This document shows, in pieces, positions 58,064 through 64,000 of a DNA stretch of 64,000 bases. Where the stretch lies: contig NZ_BJTV01000020.1 in assembly GCF_007176755.1 (NCBI RefSeq), positions 62,001 to 126,000 of the forward strand, in the 5' to 3' direction. The notes under the pieces are model-generated. The model had not been told where the DNA came from. It ran no database searches and was given only the letters and a program-made list of their open reading frames with translations. Source of the DNA: Streptomyces sp. 1-11 (lineage in GTDB: Bacteria; Actinomycetota; Actinomycetes; Streptomycetales; Streptomycetaceae). How positions within the stretch are numbered: position 1 is the stretch's first letter; each line of letters starts with the position of its first letter. Position numbers and translations under genes: made by a program.

Positions 58064-59250
58064 CCGGGACGACGACCGCGCAGACCACGCAGAAGGCGCG
58101 GCTCGCCTACGTGCCCGCGCAGCCCACCGCCCCCGAGCCCGGGATCATCCCCATGTCCCTGCGCACCGTGCACTTCGTCATGCCGGGCGGCGTCGACGAC
58201 CCGGCCGCGCCGAGCGGCGGCAACGCCTACGACCGCCGGGTCTGCCTGGACCTGCCGGGCTTCGGCTGGCAGGCCGTCCGGCATCCGGTGCCCGGCGGCT
58301 GGCCGCGCCCCGCCCGCGCCGACCGCGACGTGCTCGCCCGCACCCTGCGGGAACTGCCGGACGACGCCGTCGTCCTGCTCGACGGCCTGGTCGCCTGCGG
58401 CGTGCCGGAGATCGTCGTCCCCGAGGCGCAGCGGCTGCGCCTCGCGGTGCTGGTGCACCTGCCGCTCGGCGACGAGACCGGTCTCGACCCGGCGGTGGCC
58501 GCCGCCCTGGACGCCCGCGAGCGGGAGGTGCTGCGGGCGGCGGGCGCGGTGATCGCCACCAGCGACTGGGCCGTCCGCCGGATCGTCTCCCACCACGGCC
58601 TCGCCCCGCAGCGGGTGCACGCCGCCGCCCCCGGCGCCGACATCGCGCCCCTCGCGCCCGGCACCGACGGCGTCTCCCGGCTGCTCTGCGTCGCCGCCGT
58701 CACCCCGCGCAAGGGCCAGCACCGGCTGGTGGAGGCGCTGGCCGCGGTGACCGACCTGCCGTGGAGCTGCGTGTGCGTCGGCGGGCTCACCCAGGACCCG
58801 GAGTACGTGGCCCGGCTGCGCGGCCTGATCCGTGAACGCGGCCTTGAGGACCGGCTGCTGCTCGCCGGGCCGCGGGCCGGCGCCGAGCTGGACGCGGCCT
58901 ACGCGTCGGCCGACCTGATGGTCCTCACCTCGTACGCGGAGACCTACGGCATGGCCGTCACCGAGGCGCTCGCCCGCGGGGTCCCGGTGCTGGCGACCGA
59001 CGTCGGCGGGGTGTCCGAGGCGGTCGGCCGCGCCCCCGACGGCGGCGTCCCGGGCATCCTCGTCCCGCCGGAGGACCCGGCCGCGTTCGCCGCCGAACTG
59101 CGCGGCTGGTTCGGCGAACCCGATGTGCGCCGCCGGCTGAAGGCCGCGGCCCGCGGCCGGCGTGCGGCGCTCGGCGGCTGGGCGGCGACCGCCCGCAACC
59201 TGGCCGGAGTCCTCGGCCGGCTCCCCGAGGCGCCGAGGAGGGCGGCATGA
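58060..59250 (+). CDS. GT4-family glycosyltransferase
   Basis: 396 residues from a GTG overlapping the previous stop (GTGA). A GT-B fold: acceptor half with MPGGVDDPAAPSGGNAYDRR, donor half with CVAAVTPRKGQHRLVEAL (family motif for the nucleotide-sugar site), and the EX7E-type stretch SYAETYGMAVTEALARGVPVLATDVGG. It uses an NDP-sugar and retains configuration. It belongs to a tight four-gene run (57665-61543) with the PTPS-fold protein, a methyltransferase and a flippase-like protein. Its acceptor may be the pyrimidine/pterin-type product or a lipid. Confidence 0.9.
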   Translation: MTGTTTAQTTQKARLAYVPAQPTAPEPGIIPMSLRTVHFVMPGGVDDPAAPSGGNAYDRRVCLDLPGFGWQAVRHPVPGGWPRPARADRDVLARTLRELPDDAVVLLDGLVACGVPEIVVPEAQRLRLAVLVHLPLGDETGLDPAVAAALDAREREVLRAAGAVIATSDWAVRRIVSHHGLAPQRVHAAAPGADIAPLAPGTDGVSRLLCVAAVTPRKGQHRLVEALAAVTDLPWSCVCVGGLTQDPEYVARLRGLIRERGLEDRLLLAGPRAGAELDAAYASADLMVLTSYAETYGMAVTEALARGVPVLATDVGGVSEAVGRAPDGGVPGILVPPEDPAAFAAELRGWFGEPDVRRRLKAAARGRRAALGGWAATARNLAGVLGRLPEAPRRAA

Positions 59251-60284
59251 CGGACACCCGGACGGCGACCGGCGGCGTCCCCGCCCAACCAGGGCTCGAC
59301 GGGGCCGGGTTCGTCCCCGGCGGAGAGGAGGCGGCGATGGGATCCGGTGCGCGCGACGCCGACCCGCACGGCGTGATCGCCGGTGCCGGGCCCGTGACCG
59401 GCTCCGGCGAACGGGCCACCGTGAGACTGCGGGACGGCGAGCCGCAGGAGCCGCCGCGGTACGCGCCCGAATGGCTGCGGCTGCGGGAACCGGCCGACGC
59501 GGCGGCACGGGCCGGGGACCTGCTGGACCCGCTGCGCGTCCGGCTGGCCGGCGGGTCCGGCGGGCCGGGCGGGCTGACGGTGCACGACCTCGGCTGCGGC
59601 ACCGGCTCGATGGGCCGCTGGCTCGCGCCCCGGCTGGACGGCGCCCAGCACTGGGTGCTGCACGACCGCGACGCCTACCTGCTGCACTTCGCCGCCGTGG
59701 GCTCCCCGCGCGTCTCCGCCGACGGCGGCGCGGTCACGGTCGAGACGCGGCGCGGCGACGTCGCCCGGCTCACCCCGGACGCGCTGACCGGTGCCGGTCT
59801 CGTGACCGCCTCCGCGCTGCTGGACGTCCTCACCCGCGAGGAGGTCGGCACCCTCGCCGCCGCCTGCGCCGGCGCGGGCTGCCCCGCCCTGCTCACCCTG
59901 TCCGTCGCGGGCCGGGTCGAACTCACCCCGTCCGACCCGCTGGACGCCGAGATCGCCGAGGCGTTCAACGTCCACCAGCGGCGCGACGGGCTGCTCGGAC
60001 CGGACGCGGTCACCGTGGCCTGCGAGGCGTTCGCCGAGCGGGGCGCCACCGTGCGGGTGCACCCGAGCCCCTGGCGGCTCGGCCCCGGGGAGTCCGCGCT
60101 GACCGCCCAGTGGCTGCGGGGCTGGGTGGGCGCGGCCGTCGAACAGCGGCCCGAACTGGCCGAGCGCGCCGGGCGCTGGCTGCGGGAGCGGCTGGCGGCG
60201 TGCGAGGCCGGTGAGCTGCGGGCGGTGGTCCACCACAGCGATCTGCTCGCGCTGCCCAAGTCGGCGGGCGGGACGGCGTCATGA
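59247..60284 (+). CDS. Class I SAM-dependent methyltransferase
   Basis: 345 residues; ATG overlaps the GT4 stop (ATGA). A 90-residue variable start precedes motif I VHDLGCGTGSMGRWL (about 111), HDRDAYLL, and LVTASALLDVLTREEV. The C-terminal half has RGWVGAAVEQRPEL. Substrate presumably the product of the pathway or its glycoside. Third gene of the coupled operon. Confidence 0.85.
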   Translation: MTDTRTATGGVPAQPGLDGAGFVPGGEEAAMGSGARDADPHGVIAGAGPVTGSGERATVRLRDGEPQEPPRYAPEWLRLREPADAAARAGDLLDPLRVRLAGGSGGPGGLTVHDLGCGTGSMGRWLAPRLDGAQHWVLHDRDAYLLHFAAVGSPRVSADGGAVTVETRRGDVARLTPDALTGAGLVTASALLDVLTREEVGTLAAACAGAGCPALLTLSVAGRVELTPSDPLDAEIAEAFNVHQRRDGLLGPDAVTVACEAFAERGATVRVHPSPWRLGPGESALTAQWLRGWVGAAVEQRPELAERAGRWLRERLAACEAGELRAVVHHSDLLALPKSAGGTAS

Positions 60285-61543
60285 GCGGACAGGCGGTGGA
60301 GACCGGCGCGCGGCCGCGCCGGGGGAGGGCGGTTGGATCCCGCCTGGTGCGGGTGATCCCACACGCGCGGATCCGGGCGGTGCGGGGCGGTGCCACGGCT
60401 CACGCGGTCCGGACGGCGGCGGAGCCCTCCGCGCCCGGGAGCGCCCGAAGCGACGCCGGCCACCGCCTGTTCCGCGGGCTGAACTCCCGCGCCGTGCGCA
60501 CCCACGTTGGCACGGTCGCCGGCGCGGCCATCCTCGCCGGGCTGCTGTGGCGGCTCGGCACCGGTGTGCTGCTCGACGGGCTGCGGCGGATCGACTCGGC
60601 GTCGCTGCTGCTCGCCCTGGGCGTCGGCCTGGTCACCACCGTGTTCAGCGCGTGGCGCTGGCAGTTGGTGGCCCGCGGGCTGCGCATCCGGCTGCCGCTC
60701 GGGCCGGCCGTGGCCGACTACTACCGGGCGCTGTTCCTCAACGCCGCGCTTCCCGGCGGGGTGCTGGGCGATGTGCACCGGGCGGTACGGCACGGACAGA
60801 GCGCCGGTGACGTCCGGCGCGGGGTGAAGGCGGTCGTGCTCGAACGGGTCGCCGGTCAGGTCGCGCTGGCCGTGACCGGCGCGGTCGTGCTGGTGGTCCT
60901 GCCGTCTCCGGTCCGGGACGAGGTGCGGGGCTTCGCACCGCCGGCGGCGCTCGCCGCGGCGGGCGCGCTAGCCGTCGCCCTCGCCGTCCGGCTGAACCGC
61001 GCGCCCTCCCGCCGCGGCGGCGCCCTGCGCTCCGCGCTCGGCGAGGCACGCCGGGGCCTGCTGTCGCGCGAGGCGGGGCCCGGGGTCGCGCTGTCCTCCG
61101 CCGTCGTACTGGCCGGGCACGTCGCGATGTTCGTGGTGGCGGCGCGGATCGCGGGATCGGCCGCGTCGGTGCCGGTGCTGCTGCCGCTCGCGGTGCTCGC
61201 CCTGGCCGCGATGGGGCTGCCGCTGAACGTGGGCGGTTTCGGGCCCCGCGAGGGCGTCACCGCCTGGGCGTTCGGCGCCGCCGGGCTCGGCGCGAGCAGC
61301 GGGGTGGCCGTGGCCGTGGTGTACGGGGTGCTGAGCTTCGTGGCGAGCCTGCCCGGCGCGGCCGTGCTCGTCGCCCGCTGGTACACCGGGCTGCGCGGCT
61401 ACCCCCGTACCGCCGCCGGGCCGGAACCCGAGGTGAGCAGGCCCAAGAGGGCGCCGAACGACTCCGCCAGGCCGGCCAGCAGCTCCTTCCCCTTCTCCGC
61501 GGACCCCAGCGAAGGGCGGCCGATGACGCCCGATCCGGTGTAG
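60281..61543 (+). CDS. Lysylphosphatidylglycerol-synthase-TM/UPF0104 flippase-like membrane protein
   Basis: 420 residues; ATG overlaps the previous stop (ATGA). A basic Arg-rich N-terminus of about 70 residues is followed by about eight membrane helices. The UPF0104 wording is clear: FSAWRWQLVARGLRIRLPLG, YYRALFLNAALPGGVLGDVHRA, and late PLNVGGFGPREGVTAW. The fold is that of the MprF flippase half. It may flip or stabilise a lipid-linked product. The last 48 codons run into the opposite-strand creatininase gene; this overlap is not conserved-looking and the tail is Ser/Pro-rich. Confidence 0.87.
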   Translation: MSGQAVETGARPRRGRAVGSRLVRVIPHARIRAVRGGATAHAVRTAAEPSAPGSARSDAGHRLFRGLNSRAVRTHVGTVAGAAILAGLLWRLGTGVLLDGLRRIDSASLLLALGVGLVTTVFSAWRWQLVARGLRIRLPLGPAVADYYRALFLNAALPGGVLGDVHRAVRHGQSAGDVRRGVKAVVLERVAGQVALAVTGAVVLVVLPSPVRDEVRGFAPPAALAAAGALAVALAVRLNRAPSRRGGALRSALGEARRGLLSREAGPGVALSSAVVLAGHVAMFVVAARIAGSAASVPVLLPLAVLALAAMGLPLNVGGFGPREGVTAWAFGAAGLGASSGVAVAVVYGVLSFVASLPGAAVLVARWYTGLRGYPRTAAGPEPEVSRPKRAPNDSARPASSSFPFSADPSEGRPMTPDPV

Positions 61544-62178
61544 GCGGACATTCCCACGGTAAGGAGATGACGACGGTCGTCAGCGGTGAAATCGGCGGAC
61601 TCGTAACCAGGGCGGACCACTTCGGGGTGAGCGTGCAGCAGAATGGATGTCTCGATCTCGCCCGCGTGCATGTCGGTCAGCAGGGAGGTGAGCACCCCGG
61701 CCCGCTGCCGCGCAGCCTCCCAGTCCTCGGCGGCCGGGAACAGCGCCATCCGCTCCCCGCGCGCGGAGGCCTCCTGGACGACGTTGCCCAGCACGTAGTT
61801 GCCGCCGTGGGCGTTCACCACGACGAGCGCCTCGACACCCGAGCGGCGCAGCGAGTCGGCGATGTCCCGGACCACCGCGTGCAGGGTCACCGCGGAGACG
61901 CTGACGGTCCCCGGCCAGTCCGCGTGCTCGTGCGAGCAGCCGATCGTCACCGGCGGAAGGAGATGGACCGGATACGCGCCCGCGATCTCCCGGGCCACGG
62001 CACAGGCGACGAGCGTGTCGGTCGCCAGCGGAAGGAAGGGACCGTGCTGTTCGAAGCTGCCGACGGGAAGGACGGCGACCTGTGTTGAGACGCCCGCCGC
62101 CCGCATCCGTACGTCTTCCGTAGTGTCCGCCGGTACCACCCCGAAGCCGGTCGTGTCCGCGCCCGAACCACTCATCAT
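61399..62178 (-). CDS. Creatininase-family amidohydrolase (MftE/ArfB-like)
   Basis: 259 residues, ATG six bases after GAAGGG. Metal ligands of the family are all visible: Glu and His in GSFEQHGP, Asp in LATDT, His in VVVNAHGGN, and Glu in GEIETS. The family includes creatininase, the mycofactocin peptidase MftE and the archaeal FAPy deformylase ArfB. Being divergent from a FAPy-type GTP cyclohydrolase II, with only 34 bases between the start codons, it is a strong candidate for hydrolysing the formamide of FAPy. Its 3' end overlaps the flippase-like gene by 145 bases. Confidence 0.87.
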   Translation of the reverse strand: MMSGSGADTTGFGVVPADTTEDVRMRAAGVSTQVAVLPVGSFEQHGPFLPLATDTLVACAVAREIAGAYPVHLLPPVTIGCSHEHADWPGTVSVSAVTLHAVVRDIADSLRRSGVEALVVVNAHGGNYVLGNVVQEASARGERMALFPAAEDWEAARQRAGVLTSLLTDMHAGEIETSILLHAHPEVVRPGYESADFTADDRRHLLTVGMSAYTGSGVIGRPSLGSAEKGKELLAGLAESFGALLGLLTSGSGPAAVRG

Positions 62179-62212
62179 TCCCGGCCCTTCGTCTCTGCTT
62201 AGGAATCAGATC

Positions 62213-62872
62213 ATGACAGAAAACCTCGGTGTCCTCGGCGAGAAGTCCGCGCGGCGCTCGGGCGTGGAACGCGTCGTGAACGCCCCGCTGCCCACCGTGT
62301 ACGGGCAGTTCCAGGCGATCGGCTACCTGGACCACGACCGCGGTGAGGAGCAGGTCGCGCTCGTGTACGGGGAGATCGGGACCGACAACGTGCTGACCCG
62401 GCTGCACTCGGAGTGCCTGACCGGGGACGCGTTCGGCTCCCGGCACTGCGAGTGCGGTGACCAGCTCGCCTCGGCGCTGCGCGCGGTGGCCGCCGAAGGC
62501 AGCGGCGTCGTCGTCTACTTGAGAGGGCACGAGGGCCGGGGCATCGGCCTGCTGGCCAAGTTGCGGGCGATGGCCCTGCAGGCGGAGGGCCTGGACACGG
62601 TCGAGGCGAACCTGGCGCTCGGACTGCCCGTCGACGCCCGGGACTACGGGGTGGCGGCCGGCATCCTGCACGACCTCGGGGTGCGCTCGGTCCGGCTGAT
62701 GTCCAACAACCCGCGCAAGCGGGAGGCGCTGGTGCGGCACGGCGTCCAGGTCGCCGAGCAGGTGCCGCTGCTGATCGAGCCCTGCGAGAGCAACATCACC
62801 TATCTGCGCACCAAGCGCGAGCGGCTGGACCACGTGCTGCCCCACCTGGACGCGGTCGCCCACGGATCCTGA
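62213..62872 (+). CDS. GTP cyclohydrolase II, FAPy-forming variant
   Basis: 219 residues. Zinc Cys residues are Cys68, Cys79 and Cys81 (HSECLTGDAFGSRHCECGD). GHEGRGIGLLAKLRAM and SNNPRKREAL complete the RibA domain. There is no DHBP synthase half. The catalytic Tyr of ordinary enzymes (LRAYAL) is Met120 here. From established knowledge of S. coelicolor GCH II paralogues (Spoonamore, Bandarian and colleagues), the variant with Met at position 120 opens the imidazole ring of GTP but keeps the formyl group, giving FAPy. So it feeds a pathway other than riboflavin. Divergent from the creatininase-family gene. Confidence 0.93.
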   Translation: MTENLGVLGEKSARRSGVERVVNAPLPTVYGQFQAIGYLDHDRGEEQVALVYGEIGTDNVLTRLHSECLTGDAFGSRHCECGDQLASALRAVAAEGSGVVVYLRGHEGRGIGLLAKLRAMALQAEGLDTVEANLALGLPVDARDYGVAAGILHDLGVRSVRLMSNNPRKREALVRHGVQVAEQVPLLIEPCESNITYLRTKRERLDHVLPHLDAVAHGS

Positions 62873-62881
62873 ACGGGCGGG

Positions 62882-62935
62882 ACCGGGCGGGGAGGCGAGG
62901 CGGCGACGACCCCGCCCCCTCGCCTGCCGCCCGGT
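62882..62935. terminator. Bidirectional terminator
   Basis: ACCGGGCGG (62882-62890) and GGCGAGG (62894-62900) pair with CCTCGCC (62918-62924) and CCGCCCGGT (62927-62935). It lies between the convergent cyclohydrolase and beta-lactamase-fold genes. Confidence 0.8.
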
Positions 62936-63004
62936 TCGACTCCCGCCGGTCAGCCGTGCCGTCCGATGCGGTCGCCCGCGCGGCGGGACGTCCCGGCCTG
63001 GAGC

Positions 63005-64000
63005 TCAGGCGACGACGGCCTCGTGCACCAGGCGGCGCAGGTCCGGGAAGACCTTCAGCTTCTTCGGGCGGAGCTGGGTCATGAACTGGACGGTCAGGTC
63101 GTGGGCCGGGGCGACCCAGAAGGCGGTGGTGGCGACGCCGGTCCAGCCGTAGGTGCCGGGGCTCGTCGGGGCGAGGGTGCGCGCGGGGTCGACGACGACG
63201 GAGACGTTGAAGCCGAAGCCGAGGCCCTCGTTGGCGCGCACCCGGTGGACGGGGGCGCCGAAGGAGCTGAGCCGGGCGCCGCCGGGCAGTTGGTTGCGGG
63301 TCATCAGCGCGAGCGTCCCGGGCGACAGCAGGCGGGCGCCGTCCAGCTTCCCGCCCCGGCGCAGCATCTCCATGAACCGGTGGAAGTCCCCGGCGGACGC
63401 GACCAGGCCGCCGCTGCCGGACAGGAAACGCGGCCGGCCGCGCACCGGCAGCCCCGGGACCGGCGTGATACCGCCGTCCTCCGTCTCGCCGTACAACTCC
63501 GCCAGCCTGTCCGCCTGTTCGCCGGTGATGTGGAAGCCGGTGTCCGTCATCCCGAGCGGGCGCAGGATCCGCTCGGCGAAGAACTCGTCCAGCGGCTGTC
63601 CCGCGACCACCTCGATCACCCGGCCCAGCACGTTGGAGGCGACGGAGTAGTTCCACCGCGTGCCCGGCTCGAACTGCAGCGGCATGCGCGCGTACACCTC
63701 GACGGTCTCCGCCAGGTCCTTGCCGGGCGGCACCGAGTACTCGAGACCCGACTCCCGGTACAGCGCGTCGACGGGGTGCTCGTGGTAGAAGCCGAAGGTC
63801 AGGCCCGCGGTGTGGGTGAGCAGGTGCCGGATCAGGATCGGGCCGCGAGCCGGGCGGGTGCGCACGTCGGCACCCGAGCCGCCCTCGTAGACCCGCGGGC
63901 CGGCGAACGCGGGCAGGTGCTTGTCGAGCGGGTCGTCGAGGGACAGGCGGCCCTCCTCCACCAGCAGCAGCACCGCGACGGCGGTGACGGGCTTGGTCAT
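63005..64000 (-). CDS. Serine hydrolase of the beta-lactamase/EstB family (partial, 5' end outside)
   Basis: 331 codons are visible and the frame runs off the window. The first visible residues MTKPVTAVAVLLLVEEG contain the K of the SxxK motif; the catalytic Ser must lie just outside, so the Met at the edge is not the start. The second motif is YSVASN (Tyr and Asn), and the third-strand motif region is YGWTG. It is a class C beta-lactamase-fold esterase or DD-peptidase-like protein. No signal peptide can be judged. It ends at the terminator shared with the cyclohydrolase gene. Confidence 0.85.
   Translation of the reverse strand: MTKPVTAVAVLLLVEEGRLSLDDPLDKHLPAFAGPRVYEGGSGADVRTRPARGPILIRHLLTHTAGLTFGFYHEHPVDALYRESGLEYSVPPGKDLAETVEVYARMPLQFEPGTRWNYSVASNVLGRVIEVVAGQPLDEFFAERILRPLGMTDTGFHITGEQADRLAELYGETEDGGITPVPGLPVRGRPRFLSGSGGLVASAGDFHRFMEMLRRGGKLDGARLLSPGTLALMTRNQLPGGARLSSFGAPVHRVRANEGLGFGFNVSVVVDPARTLAPTSPGTYGWTGVATTAFWVAPAHDLTVQFMTQLRPKKLKVFPDLRRLVHEAVVA

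Overview
The window is actinobacterial chromosome, almost certainly Streptomyces. GC is very high, GTG and TTG starts are common, stop and start codons overlap within operons, and the gene content is typical of the genus: secreted polysaccharidases, a DUF574 methyltransferase, YcnI, an FtsX-type ABC transporter beside a NarL two-component system, and an FtsH-free accessory set of WXG-like and Rhs proteins. From memory, the order of the cellulase, FabH paralogue, sugar ABC, EF-G paralogue and GTP cyclohydrolase II paralogue genes resembles the S. coelicolor SCO65xx-SCO66xx arm region; this was not checked by search.

Layout. 0-5.6 kb: two cellulases (end of a GH5 enzyme, then a CBM2-GH6 cellobiohydrolase), a methyltransferase, an SDR with a MerR-type promoter, and a GH75 chitosanase with a CsnR-like box. 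5.7-13 kb: aldo/keto reductase, long-chain acyl-CoA synthetase, LysR plus a BASS-type transporter, a divergent MDR oxidoreductase/MarR pair, and an isochorismatase-fold protein. 13-15.8 kb: fdhD, a decayed formate dehydrogenase relic carrying a triplicated 22-bp unit, and an OFA-type MFS transporter with its tiny partner gene. 15.9-22.5 kb: a KAS III paralogue, tRNA-Leu(GAG), two methyltransferases, and a regulator/DUF4097/ABC-2 export cluster. 22.6-26.2 kb: a second EF-G with a leader peptide and stacked hairpins, then a class II glutamine amidotransferase. 26.3-34.7 kb: a beta-glucan locus made of a ROK repressor, binding protein, two permeases, a GH1 beta-glucosidase and a GH16 laminarinase-like enzyme.

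34.7-50 kb: an L,D-transpeptidase, a four-gene WXG-like/lipoprotein operon, a GH54 arabinofuranosidase, and a 4.7-kb Rhs/YD-repeat polymorphic toxin with a probable immunity gene. The toxin unit lies between two decayed relics of ATP-binding anti-sigma-type genes. 49-55.5 kb: YceI-like and YcnI proteins, a two-component system, and an FtsX/MacB-like ABC transporter.

55.6-62.9 kb is the most interesting region. A GTP cyclohydrolase II with Met at the position of the catalytic Tyr (residue 120), expected to stop at the formamidopyrimidine FAPy, is transcribed divergently from a creatininase-family amidohydrolase. They sit beside a PTPS-fold protein that has lost its catalytic Cys and one zinc His, an MDR dehydrogenase, a GT4 glycosyltransferase, a methyltransferase, a flippase-like membrane protein and a CDP-alcohol phosphatidyltransferase. 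Together these look like a pathway from GTP to a decorated, possibly membrane-linked pyrimidine or pterin product. A potential switching RNA lies before the PTPS-like gene. The window ends inside a serine beta-lactamase-fold hydrolase.

All assignments come from reading motifs and context by eye; no database search or structure computation was run.
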